From positions 124,001-188,000 of the forward strand of contig CAXBBM010000003.1 in assembly GCA_963973915.1 (NCBI GenBank): a stretch of DNA of 64,000 bases, written 5' to 3'. Position 1 is the first letter of the stretch. Each line of letters opens with the position of its first letter. The notes under the pieces were generated by a model. It did no database searches, was not told where the DNA came from, and was given only the letters and a program-made list of their open reading frames with translations. Below, piece by piece: positions 29,628-38,283 of this stretch. The position numbers were made by a program, and so were the translations under genes. The DNA is from Polycyclovorans sp002706265. Lineage in GTDB: Bacteria; Pseudomonadota; Gammaproteobacteria; Nevskiales; Nevskiaceae.

Positions 29628-31784
29628 TCAGCCCATCAGGCCGTATTTCATCAGTTGCATCTTGATGAACACCCACCCGAAGCGCGTCAGCATGGCGGCT
29701 TTGTCGAACAGGCTGGGTTCGTCGTTGGCCCGCTCGCGCAGGTAATGCTGCAGCGCTTCGAGTTGCGCGTCACTGAGTTCCTCGAAGGGCGGCATGCCGC
29801 GCGCGGTGAGCGCGCCATCGCGCACGATCGCTGCGAAGGCCGTTGCGTCCAGCGGTACGCGCGATGCGCGCAGGTCGGGGGCGTAGCCACCGGCCACGGC
29901 CGCCGTGCCGTGGCAGAGCATGCATTGGGTGGCGTAGGTGAGCTTGCCGTGTTCGGCCTTCTCGGGGTCAACCTTGAAGTCGGGTGCTGCCACCACCTCC
30001 ACCGCTGTGACGGGCGGTGGGGACGCGGGAAGAGGGGTGTCGGCATCGAGCTTGTAGGTGAGCAGGCGGCGCGGATACTGCCGGCCCACCCAGCCGCTCT
30101 GCGCGCTCAGCGAGCCCATCAGCATCGGGCTGCCGCCCCAGCCGGCGAGGATGGACACGTACTGTTCGCCATCAACCTCGAAGGTGATGGGCGAAGCCTG
30201 GGTGCCCACGCCCATGTCCTGGCTCCATAGAATGCCGCCCGTGTGGGCATCCACCGCGGCCAGTTTGCCGTCCGAGCGGCCCTGGAACACCAGGCCGCCA
30301 CGGGTGGTGAGTACGCCGCCGTTGGTGCCCCCCGGGGTGTCCAGCCGCCACGCCTGCTTCTGCGTGATCGGGTTCCAGGCCTGCAGGAAGGTGCTGCCCG
30401 CGTTGCGCGGCATGTCGTCGAAGAACAGCTTGACCCCCACCGGCATCAGGCCCTCGGGCGACCAGTTTTCCCGGGTGATGCCGCGGTCGTCGTAGTAGCC
30501 GGCCATTTCGCGCGTGGGGATGTAGACCAGGCCGGTGTCCGGGCTGTACGCCATGGGCTGCCAGTTGTGTGCGCCCGCGGGGCCGGGCCAGATCAGCGCC
30601 TCGCCGTTGGGATAACGCGCACCGTGCACCTCCACCGGGCGACCGGTTTCCAGATCGATGCGCTCTGCCCAGGTGACCTTGGCGATGGTCTCGGCCGAGA
30701 TCAGCTTGCCGTTCTCGCGGTCGATCACGTAGAAAAATCCGTTTTTGGGCGCGTGCATCAGCACCTTGCGCGGGGTGCCGTTCAGCGTCAGATCGGCCAG
30801 CACCATGTCCATCGACGAGTTGTAGTCCCAGGTCTCGCCCGGGTTGGTCTGGTAATGCCAGACGTACTCGCCGGTGTCGGCGTCTAGCGCCACCACCGAG
30901 CAGAGGAACAGGTTGTCGCCGCCGCCGGGGCTGCGCAGTTTCTGGTTCCAGGGCGAGCCGTTGCCGGTGCCCAGGTACACCCGGTTGAATTCGGGGTCGT
31001 AGGTCATGGCGTGCCACACGGTGCCGCCACCGCCGGACTTCCACCACTCGCCGTTCCAGGTCTTGGCGGCCATTTCCATGGCCTCGTTCTCGAAGCCGTC
31101 CGCCGGGTTGCCCGGCACCACCCACCAGCGCCAGAGTTGTTGGCCGGTTTCGGCGTCGTAGGTGGTGACGTAGCCCCGCACCTTGCCGAAATCGGCGCCG
31201 CCGTGGCCGATGATGACCTTGCCGTTGAACACGCGGGGTGCGCCGGTGATGTAGCGATTGTCGCCCGGCTCGATGGTCATCGCCTCCCACAGCAGCTCGC
31301 CGGTTTGGGCGTCGACGGCGATCAGGCGCCCGTCCTGCACGCCGGCGTAAATTTTGCCGTTCCAGTACGACAGGCCGCGGCTGCCCCAGGCCATGCGCAT
31401 TTTCTTGGGGTCGACCTTGGGATCGTACTTCCACAGCAGCTTGCCGCTGCGTGCGTCCACGGCGTGCAGCACGGTGAAGCCTGCGGCCACGTAGATCACG
31501 CCGTCCACGGCCAGCGGGATGGTGGAAACGTTCCAGACGTCCGGAAAATCGAGTGACCAGGCCAGCCCCAGGCGGTCAACCGTCTCGGGGTTGATGGCGT
31601 CCAGCGGGCTGAACCGCTGCTCGCTGAACGTACGCCCGCCGGCGGCCCAGTTGCGGCCGTCGGCCTCGTTGGCCAGCGCGGCCTGATCGTTGCTCGCAAG
31701 CGCCGAACTGGCGATCAGGCATCCGGCCAGCAGACTCAGCCATTGGGCGCCAACGGCAGCCCGGTGTGTGTATGTGATGCCCAT
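29628..31784 (-). CDS. PQQ-dependent quinohemoprotein alcohol dehydrogenase
   Basis: Periplasmic oxidation of an alcohol with PQQ, passing electrons through its own haem c. The 718 residues comprise a signal peptide (MGITYTHRAA to SSALAS), an eight-bladed propeller with repeated Trp-motifs (GKLLWKYDP, GELLWEAMT, GQQLWRWWV, GEYVWHYQT, KQAWRLDTPGG, GGILWSQD), and a C-terminal cytochrome c domain with CMLCH and a likely Met ligand in ARGMPPFEE. The vicinal Cys pair common in this family before the RGLSYW segment is absent (AWGSRGLSYW). An open frame extends to 31964, but GAGGGG precedes the ATG at 31784 and the signal peptide starts there. Confidence 0.93.
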   Translation of the reverse strand: MGITYTHRAAVGAQWLSLLAGCLIASSALASNDQAALANEADGRNWAAGGRTFSEQRFSPLDAINPETVDRLGLAWSLDFPDVWNVSTIPLAVDGVIYVAAGFTVLHAVDARSGKLLWKYDPKVDPKKMRMAWGSRGLSYWNGKIYAGVQDGRLIAVDAQTGELLWEAMTIEPGDNRYITGAPRVFNGKVIIGHGGADFGKVRGYVTTYDAETGQQLWRWWVVPGNPADGFENEAMEMAAKTWNGEWWKSGGGGTVWHAMTYDPEFNRVYLGTGNGSPWNQKLRSPGGGDNLFLCSVVALDADTGEYVWHYQTNPGETWDYNSSMDMVLADLTLNGTPRKVLMHAPKNGFFYVIDRENGKLISAETIAKVTWAERIDLETGRPVEVHGARYPNGEALIWPGPAGAHNWQPMAYSPDTGLVYIPTREMAGYYDDRGITRENWSPEGLMPVGVKLFFDDMPRNAGSTFLQAWNPITQKQAWRLDTPGGTNGGVLTTRGGLVFQGRSDGKLAAVDAHTGGILWSQDMGVGTQASPITFEVDGEQYVSILAGWGGSPMLMGSLSAQSGWVGRQYPRRLLTYKLDADTPLPASPPPVTAVEVVAAPDFKVDPEKAEHGKLTYATQCMLCHGTAAVAGGYAPDLRASRVPLDATAFAAIVRDGALTARGMPPFEELSDAQLEALQHYLRERANDEPSLFDKAAMLTRFGWVFIKMQLMKYGLMG

Positions 31785-31865
31785 AATCCCCTCGTTCCTG
31801 GTGCGCCCATCGGCTCTTTGGTCTGGCAGCAGAGACCTCGCCCGTCCCGAAGTCTGCTGGTAATT

Positions 31866-31897
31866 TGCGTTGTACGTATTCGGACAACGCACGGCAA
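31866..31897 (-). promoter_or_regulatory. Promoter overlapped by 8-bp inverted repeat, PQQ dehydrogenase gene
   Basis: On the minus strand TTGCCG (31897-31892) and TACAAC (31874-31869) are 17 bp apart, a fair sigma70-type pair. An inverted repeat, TGCGTTGT at 31866-31873 and ACAACGCA at 31884-31891 with a 10-bp spacer, spans the -10 and the spacer. It is placed to control the gene, whose ATG is about 80 bp further on. Confidence 0.45.
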
Positions 31898-32006
31898 CTT
31901 TACACGGTTGCGGCGCGATGGCGATATCGACCCGTCTGACGCCTGTCGCAGCGCGGCCCGCCATGTGCCCCGACGCGGTCGCGCCGCGCCGGGGCCATTC
32001 TGGCGG

Positions 32007-33170
32007 CTACTTGTAGTGCACCCCGACGCTGCCGATGGTTTCGCGCGCGATGATGGTTTTCATGATCTGCGCCGTGCCGTCGCCAATCTGCAGGCCCATC
32101 ACGTCGCGCAGACGCTGCTGGTGCGGCAGGTCTATCGTGTACCCGTAATGGCCGTGCAGCAGCAGGCAGTTCTGGATGATGTCGGTGCAGAACTTTGGCG
32201 CCATCCACTTGACCATCGCCGCCTCGCGCGTGTGGCGTTTGCCGGCGTCGCGCAGGGCCAGGGCGTGATAGCAGAGCGTGCGCATCGATTCGAGCTGGCT
32301 CTCGTGCTCGGCCAGCGGGAAGGACACGCCCTGGAACTTGGACAGCCGATAGCCAAAGGCTTCGCGCTCGCTGACGTAAGCCCAGGTCTCGTCAACCGAG
32401 GCCTGCGCCGCGCCGATGCACTGCAGCGCGATCAGGATGCGGCTCAGATCGAAGCCTTCCATGACCTGCGTGAAGCCGGTGTTCTCGCGACCGATCAGGG
32501 CGTTGGCGGGCACTTCCACATCGTCGAAGAACACCGAGCCGCGGCCGACGGGCTTGGTGCCGATGTCATTGAAGGCGATGCGGCTGACGCCGGGCAGATC
32601 CAGCGGCACGACGAAGGCGGAGACGCCGCGCGGGCCGCTGTCGTCGGGATTGGTGCGGGCGAAGGTGAGCATGCTGCTCGCCTGCTCGGCGAAGCTGATG
32701 GAGGTCTTCTCGCCCTTGAAGATGAAGCTGTCGCCCTTGCGCGTGGCGGAGACCACCAGGTGCGAGGCGTCCGATCCGCCGCGCGGCTCGGTCAGGCCCA
32801 GTGCGCAAATGGATTCGCCTGCGGCCAAGTCAGGGATGTACTGCTCCTGCACCTCGGGTGACGCGTGGCGCAGCAGCACGTCGCAAATCAGCGGCGTCAC
32901 CATGTTGAGGTAGCTGAGGTTGAAGTCGCCGTAGGCGATGGCCTCGCAGATCAGTCCGTTGACCAGGCTCGGCGCGCCGATGCCGCCGAACGCCTCGGGC
33001 ACGTTGGGGGCGATCAGCCCGAGCGCGCCCATTTCGCGCATCAGCGCCCGGCTCATGGTGGGAATCGCTTCCCGGGACTGGTAGCCCTCGCGCAAGCGTT
33101 CGCGCGCGAAGCGCTCGGCGGTCTGCCGCACCATCTCGTGTTCTTCACCGAGCATCCATTGGGTCTTCAT
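32007..33170 (-). CDS. Acyl-CoA dehydrogenase
   Basis: A 387-residue acyl-CoA dehydrogenase with LGLTEPRGGSDASHLVVSA in the flavin domain and LLHGHYGYTIDLPHQQRLRD plus IGDGTAQIMKTIIARET at the C-terminus. GGAGGAG precedes the ATG. It is divergent from the acyl-CoA dehydrogenase at 33336 across a 165-bp gap. It stands alone between that promoter region and the upstream region of the PQQ dehydrogenase. Its substrate cannot be inferred. Confidence 0.92.
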   Translation of the reverse strand: MKTQWMLGEEHEMVRQTAERFARERLREGYQSREAIPTMSRALMREMGALGLIAPNVPEAFGGIGAPSLVNGLICEAIAYGDFNLSYLNMVTPLICDVLLRHASPEVQEQYIPDLAAGESICALGLTEPRGGSDASHLVVSATRKGDSFIFKGEKTSISFAEQASSMLTFARTNPDDSGPRGVSAFVVPLDLPGVSRIAFNDIGTKPVGRGSVFFDDVEVPANALIGRENTGFTQVMEGFDLSRILIALQCIGAAQASVDETWAYVSEREAFGYRLSKFQGVSFPLAEHESQLESMRTLCYHALALRDAGKRHTREAAMVKWMAPKFCTDIIQNCLLLHGHYGYTIDLPHQQRLRDVMGLQIGDGTAQIMKTIIARETIGSVGVHYK

Positions 33171-33335
33171 CGGCTACTCCTCCAGATATTGTTGTGTCGG
33201 GCCCGGTGGGCCACGTCGGCGTCGAGGCCATGTCGTTGCACGCGAACTTGCACGCGGCTCGTCTTTCGACTGATCATCCAGTGATGCGTGAATCATCCTG
33301 TGACGCGCATCCGACCGCCGCGGAGGCCACCCCAA

Positions 33336-34514
33336 ATGCGTTTCACACCGGAACACGAACTGCTGCGCCAATCTATCAAGCGTTTGGTAGAAACGGAAAT
33401 CGCGCCCCACGTCGATGCCTGGGAGGAGGAGGGCATCTTTCCCGCGCACGAGCTGTTCCCCAAGCTCGGCCGTGCCGGCATTCTGGGCATCACCAAGCCG
33501 GTGGAATACGGCGGGCAGGGCCTGGATTACAGCTATTCGCTGGTCTACGCCGAAGAAATTGGACGCATCAAGTGCTCGGGCCTGTCCACCGCCATCGGCG
33601 TGCAGACCGACATGGCCACGCCCGCACTGGCCCGCTATGGCAGCGAGTCGCTGAAGCGCGAATTTCTGGTGCCGGCGATTGCCGGTGAGTGCGTCACCAG
33701 CATCGCCGTCAGCGAGGTCGGCGCCGGTTCCGACGTGGCGTCGATCAAGACCACCGCGCGGCGCGATGGCGACGACTACATCATCAACGGCTCCAAGATG
33801 TGGATCACCAACGGCACCCAGTCCGACTGGCTGTGCCTGTTGTGCAATACCGGCAGCGACAATGCGCCGCATCGCAACAAGAGCCTGATCGTGGTGCCCA
33901 CCAACACGCCGGGCGTCAGCATCGGCAAGCGGCTGAACAAACTGGGGGCACGCAGTTCAGACACCGCGCCGATCTATCTCGACGAGGTTCGCGTGCCGGT
34001 GCGGCATCGCATCGGCGAGGAGGGCATGGGCTTCATTTACCAGATGCAGCAGTTCCAGGAGGAGCGCCTGTTCGCCGGCAGCAAATATCTGAGCCAGATC
34101 GAGGACGCCATCACCGTCACCGCCGAGTACACCGCCAGCCGCGTCGCCTTCGGCAAGCCCCTGCTGGATCAGCAGATGATTCACTGCAAGCTCGCCGAGT
34201 TGCAGATCGAGTGCAACGCTGCCCGCGCGCTGCTGCGCGAGGCCGCCGAGCACTACATTGCGGGCGATGCCGATGCCACCCTGCTGACCTCCATGGCCAA
34301 GTTCAAGGTCGGGCAACTGGGCCAGACCGTCCCCAGCGCCTGCCTGCAGTTCTGGGGCGGGCAGGGCTTCATGTGGGACAGCCCGATCACGCGCATCTTC
34401 CGCGACACCCGCCTGTGCTCGATCGGCGGCGGCGCCAACGAGGTGATGCTGCAGATCATTGCCAAGGATCTGGGCTACCACCCGGCCACGCGCTCGTCTG
34501 CCAGAAGCGGGTAG
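33336..34514 (+). CDS. Acyl-CoA dehydrogenase
   Basis: A 392-residue acyl-CoA dehydrogenase with IAVSEVGAGSDVASIKTTA, WITNGTQSDW, and the C-terminal FWGGQGFMWDSPITRIFRD and IGGGANEVMLQIIAKDLG. It resembles the citronellyl-/isovaleryl-type group acting before an acyl-CoA carboxylase. The frame opens at 33288, but GGAGG lies 9 bases before the ATG at 33336. A carboxyltransferase gene follows 6 bp after its stop, so desaturation and carboxylation appear coupled, as in the Liu/Atu order. A palindrome like the one at 14144 lies inside codons 13-20. Confidence 0.92.
   Translation: MRFTPEHELLRQSIKRLVETEIAPHVDAWEEEGIFPAHELFPKLGRAGILGITKPVEYGGQGLDYSYSLVYAEEIGRIKCSGLSTAIGVQTDMATPALARYGSESLKREFLVPAIAGECVTSIAVSEVGAGSDVASIKTTARRDGDDYIINGSKMWITNGTQSDWLCLLCNTGSDNAPHRNKSLIVVPTNTPGVSIGKRLNKLGARSSDTAPIYLDEVRVPVRHRIGEEGMGFIYQMQQFQEERLFAGSKYLSQIEDAITVTAEYTASRVAFGKPLLDQQMIHCKLAELQIECNAARALLREAAEHYIAGDADATLLTSMAKFKVGQLGQTVPSACLQFWGGQGFMWDSPITRIFRDTRLCSIGGGANEVMLQIIAKDLGYHPATRSSARSG
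33372..33393 (+). promoter_or_regulatory. Intragenic near-copy of the 14144-14167 palindrome
   Basis: CTATCAAGCGTTTG followed by G-TAGAA is shared with the operator-like site at 14144-14167 with one mismatch over about 20 bases. It lies 37-58 bp inside the acyl-CoA dehydrogenase gene, where it encodes SIKRLVE. It could be a downstream operator for the acyl-CoA dehydrogenase/carboxyltransferase pair. Coding constraint is the alternative explanation. Confidence 0.3.
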
Positions 34515-34520
34515 GCGCCC

Positions 34521-36122
34521 ATGCCCATCATCGAAAGCCAGGTGCGCCGCGACTCTGAAACCTTCGCGCGCCGCCGCAAGGCCATGCTGGCGCTGATCGC
34601 CCATATCGAACGCCTGGAGCAGCAAGTGCACCGCTGCTCGGCGCGGGCCAAACCGCAGTTCGACAAGCGCGGGCAACTGCTGCCACGTGAGCGCCTGGCG
34701 CAGCTGCTCGACCCGGGCGCGAGCTTCGTCGAGCTGTCCACCCTGGCGGGCTACGCGCAGCACGACGACGACGGCAAGGATGAGGTCTACGGTGCCGGCA
34801 TCATCACCGGCATCGGCTACGTGTCGGGCACCCGCTGCATGGTTTACGTCAACGATGCCGCGATCAAGGGCGGCACCAACATGCCGCAGGCCTACGACAA
34901 GCTCAAACGTTCGCAGGAGATCGCGCTGCGCGCGCGGCTGCCGTTCGTCAGTCTGGTGCAGAGCGGCGGCGGCAACCTGTTCAAGCAGCACCTGGGCTTC
35001 AACCGTGCCGGGCACCGCTTCATGACCCAGGCGCGTTCGTCTGCGGCGGGCATTCCGCAGATCACCGTCGTGCATGGCAATTCCACGGCGGGCGGCGCCT
35101 ACATCCCCGGCATGTCGGACTACGTGGTGATGGTGCGCGGCAAGGCGCGCGCCTTTCTGGCCGGCCCGCCGCTGCTCAAGGCCGCCACCGGCGAGATCGC
35201 CGACGAGGAGACACTCGGCGGCGCCGACATGCACGCCACGCACTCCGGCCTCGCCGAGTTTGTGGCGGAAGACGATGCGCACGCCATCCAGATTGCGCGC
35301 GAGCTGGTGCAGCAACTGCGCTGGCATGAGCGCGTTCCGGCGCACCACGGCCGCGCGGTGGCGCCGCCGCGGTATCCGGCGGAGGATCTCTGCGGTCTGG
35401 TGCCGGTGGACTACCGTGAGGCCTTCGACAGCCGGGAGATCATTGCGCGGCTGGTCGATGGATCAGAGTTCACCGAGTTCAAGGCGCTGTACGACCCGTA
35501 CACAATCTGTGGTTTTGCCGAGATCGGCGGCTGGCCGGTGGGCCTGATCGGCAACAACGGCCCCATCGACAACCACGGTGCCGAGAAGGCGGCGCAGTTC
35601 ATCCAGCTCTGCGGTCAGGCCAACAAGCCGATCATCTACCTGCAGAACACCACCGGATTCATCGTCGGCAAGGAGTCGGAGACCGCCGGCATGATCAAGA
35701 ACGGCGCCAAGCTGATCCATGCCGTTTCCAATGCGCGGGTGCCGCAGATCACCGTCATCGTCGGCGCCTCTTATGGCGCGGGCAACTACGCCATGTGTGG
35801 CCGCTCGTTCGAGCCGCGCTTTCTGTTCGCCTGGCCCAACGCGCGGCTTGCGGTGATGGGCGGCGATCAGGCGGCGATGGTCATGGAGATCGTGGAAGAC
35901 AACAAGCAGCGCGCACGCGGCAAGGCGCTGGACCGCGACAAGCTGGAAGCACAGAGCCGAGAACTGAAACTGCTGTATGACGAAGCCTCCAGCGCGCTGT
36001 ACTGCACCTCACGGGTCTGGGACGAGGGCATCATCGATCCGCGTCGTACACGCGAACTGCTGGCGGAGCTGCTTGATCTGTGCATGCGCAACGAGAAGAC
36101 AACGCTGCACGGCCTCCATTGA
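34521..36122 (+). CDS. Acyl-CoA carboxylase carboxyltransferase (beta) subunit 3
   Basis: A 533-residue carboxyltransferase without an adjacent biotin carboxylase. It has the family segments HGNSTAGGAYIPGMSD, NTTGFIVGKESETAGMIK and GASYGAGNYAMCGRSF. It differs from the other two beta subunits (NTTGF and GNYAMC instead of GYLAMC/AYMAMC), features that I recall being closer to geranyl-CoA carboxylase-type subunits, with low certainty. It must pair with one of the two alpha subunits at 17600 or 23271. It is directly coupled to the preceding acyl-CoA dehydrogenase. Confidence 0.92.
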   Translation: MPIIESQVRRDSETFARRRKAMLALIAHIERLEQQVHRCSARAKPQFDKRGQLLPRERLAQLLDPGASFVELSTLAGYAQHDDDGKDEVYGAGIITGIGYVSGTRCMVYVNDAAIKGGTNMPQAYDKLKRSQEIALRARLPFVSLVQSGGGNLFKQHLGFNRAGHRFMTQARSSAAGIPQITVVHGNSTAGGAYIPGMSDYVVMVRGKARAFLAGPPLLKAATGEIADEETLGGADMHATHSGLAEFVAEDDAHAIQIARELVQQLRWHERVPAHHGRAVAPPRYPAEDLCGLVPVDYREAFDSREIIARLVDGSEFTEFKALYDPYTICGFAEIGGWPVGLIGNNGPIDNHGAEKAAQFIQLCGQANKPIIYLQNTTGFIVGKESETAGMIKNGAKLIHAVSNARVPQITVIVGASYGAGNYAMCGRSFEPRFLFAWPNARLAVMGGDQAAMVMEIVEDNKQRARGKALDRDKLEAQSRELKLLYDEASSALYCTSRVWDEGIIDPRRTRELLAELLDLCMRNEKTTLHGLH

Positions 36123-36198
36123 GGTCTGGCCGGCCTTGCCCATGGCCCGTCTGGCGCGGGCACGCATCGTGTGGCGTGATGCCTGAGGCGAGGGTGTC

Positions 36199-36915
36199 AT
36201 GACAACAACGATGCGCCGCAGCATGGCGCCCGAGGCAGATCGCGCGGCGGTGACAACTTCGGGGGGCCAGCAATGCGCGCTGAACTTCGCGGCCGCGCCG
36301 GATCAGCCCGAGCGCCTGGCCGCGGGCGCATCGCTGTTGCGTGGTTTTGCAGTGCCCGCCGTGGCCGACCTGCTCGACGCCCTGCATGCGCTGCAGGCGG
36401 TCTCGGCGTTTCGGCAGATGGTGACCCCGGGCGGCTTCCCGATGTCGGTCGCAGTGAGCAATTGCGGCGCGCTGGGCTGGACGTCCAGCCGCCAGGGCTA
36501 TCGCTATACCGCGCGCGACCCGGACACCGGCCAAGCCTGGCCGCCCATGCCCGAGGCGTTCTGGCGCCTCGCCCGCGATGCCGCCGCGCACGCGGGGTTC
36601 CCGCACTTTGATCCGGATGCCTGCCTGATCAACCGCTATCGCCCCGGTGCCCGCCTGACCCTGCACCAGGACCGCAACGAGCGTGATTTCAGTCAGCCCA
36701 TCGTCTCGGTGTCGTTGGGCATGAGCGCCACCTTCGTCTTCGGTGGCCTGTCGCGCACCGGCAAGACCGCCAAGTTGCCGCTGCACCACGGCGACGTGGT
36801 GGTGTGGGGTGGCCCCGACCGGCTGCGCTACCACGGCGTGCTGCCGCTGCCGGATCTGCCGCATCCGCTGCTGGGCCGCCAACGCATCAACCTGACGTTC
36901 CGCAAGGCAGGGTGA
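36199..36915 (+). CDS. alkB: AlkB-type 2-oxoglutarate/Fe(II) dioxygenase (DNA alkylation repair)
   Basis: Removes alkyl groups from damaged DNA bases by oxidative dealkylation. The 238 residues include the substrate-lid/active-site region FPMSVAVSNCGALGW, YRPGARLTLHQDRNE with the iron-binding HxD, a second His in RLRYHGVLPLP, and the 2-oxoglutarate arginine motif RINLTFRKAG at the very C-terminus, all as in E. coli AlkB. GAGGG precedes the ATG. It follows the catabolic genes by 76 bp and is convergent with the thiolase. No Ada-like partner is present. Confidence 0.92.
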   Translation: MTTTMRRSMAPEADRAAVTTSGGQQCALNFAAAPDQPERLAAGASLLRGFAVPAVADLLDALHALQAVSAFRQMVTPGGFPMSVAVSNCGALGWTSSRQGYRYTARDPDTGQAWPPMPEAFWRLARDAAAHAGFPHFDPDACLINRYRPGARLTLHQDRNERDFSQPIVSVSLGMSATFVFGGLSRTGKTAKLPLHHGDVVVWGGPDRLRYHGVLPLPDLPHPLLGRQRINLTFRKAG

Positions 36916-36952
36916 GCGCGCCGCGCCGGGCCGCGCGCGCACCCCGGCGGCG

Positions 36953-38137
36953 TCACAACAGTTCGATCGCCACCGCCACCGCTTCGCCGCCACCGATGCA
37001 CAGACTGGCCACGCCCTTCTTGCCGCCGCGCGCCCTCAGGGCGTGAATCAGCGTGGTGAGGATGCGCGCGCCCGAGGCGCCGATGGGGTGGCCCAGCGCG
37101 CAGGCGCCGCCATTGACATTGACCTTGGCGGGGTCGAGCCCCAGTTCCTTGATGGACGTGAGCGTGACCACGGCAAAGGCTTCGTTGATTTCCCACAGGT
37201 CGACATCGGCCACCGACCATCCGGTCTTGTCGAGCAGCTTCTGCATGGCATCGACCGGGGCGATGGTGAACTCGGCCGGCAGCCGCGCGTGGCCCACGTG
37301 GGCGACGACGCGGGCCAGCGGCGTGGCGCCGAACTCGGCGGCTTTCGAGGCGCGGGTGATCACCAGCGCCGAGGCGCCGTCGTTGATCGAGCTGGCATTG
37401 GCCGCGGTCACCGTGCCGTCCTTCTTGAAGGCGGGCTTGAGACCGGGAATCTTCTCCGGCATCGCGCGCTGCGGGCCTTCATCGAGGGTGATGGCCTCGA
37501 CGCCTTTACGGGTCTTGACCTCCACAGGCACGATCTCGGCGTCGAAGATGCCGCTGTCGCCGGCGTGCTTGGCGCGCTTCAGCGATTCGATGGCGAAGGC
37601 ATCCTGGTCCTCACGCGTAAAGCCGTACAGCGTCACGGCCTCTTCGGCGAACGCGCCCATCGGCGTGCGCGTCTGGTAGGCATCTTCAAGCCCGTCGATG
37701 GCCATGTGATCGAACAGCTCGCCGTGCCCGTATTTGATGCCGCCGCGCACGCGGACCAGATGCGGGGCATTGGTCATGCTTTCCATGCCGCCGACCACCG
37801 CGACATCGACACTGCCGGCGCGCAGCGCATCGTGGGCCAGCATCACGGCCTTCAGGCCCGAGCCGCACATCTTGTTGATGGTCAGCGCCGTCACGTTGTC
37901 GGGCAGGCCGGCCTTGCGGCTGGCCTGGCGCGCCGGAGCCTGACCCTGACCGGCGCCGAGCACGTTGCCCATGATCACGTCGTTGATCTGCTCGGGCTTG
38001 AGCCCGGCCCGTTCCACGGCGGCCCGAATGGCCACGGCACCCAGGTCGCTGGCGCTGAGGGCAGAGAAGCAGCCCAGCAGCGCGCCCATGGGGGTGCGAA
38101 CGGCGCTCAGGATCACGATATCGTCGGTGTTGCTCAT
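36953..38137 (-). CDS. Acetyl-CoA acetyltransferase (thiolase)
   Basis: Cleaves 3-ketoacyl-CoA, or condenses two acetyl-CoA. The 394 residues hold the nucleophilic cysteine in NKMCGSGLKAV (about residue 89), GGMESMTNAPH, and the C-terminal NGGACALGHPIGASGARI and CIGGGEAVAVAIE motifs with the second catalytic Cys. The frame opens at 38167, but AGAGGAG precedes the ATG at 38137 and MSNTDDIVILSAVRTPMG is the normal start. It supplies the last step for the beta-oxidation genes in the window. Biosynthetic and degradative thiolases cannot be told apart here. Confidence 0.93.
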   Translation of the reverse strand: MSNTDDIVILSAVRTPMGALLGCFSALSASDLGAVAIRAAVERAGLKPEQINDVIMGNVLGAGQGQAPARQASRKAGLPDNVTALTINKMCGSGLKAVMLAHDALRAGSVDVAVVGGMESMTNAPHLVRVRGGIKYGHGELFDHMAIDGLEDAYQTRTPMGAFAEEAVTLYGFTREDQDAFAIESLKRAKHAGDSGIFDAEIVPVEVKTRKGVEAITLDEGPQRAMPEKIPGLKPAFKKDGTVTAANASSINDGASALVITRASKAAEFGATPLARVVAHVGHARLPAEFTIAPVDAMQKLLDKTGWSVADVDLWEINEAFAVVTLTSIKELGLDPAKVNVNGGACALGHPIGASGARILTTLIHALRARGGKKGVASLCIGGGEAVAVAIELL

Positions 38138-38283
38138 TGCAGCGGTCTCCTCTGGTTCGAAAAACAAGGCTCAGGCGCCGATTATCACCGATGCCGCCCG
38201 TCCGCCCGCCGCCGCTACACTCGGGGGCCACACACAGGACGGGCCGTACATGACCGTGAAGCAAGGCAGTGGTCGGCAGGCGC

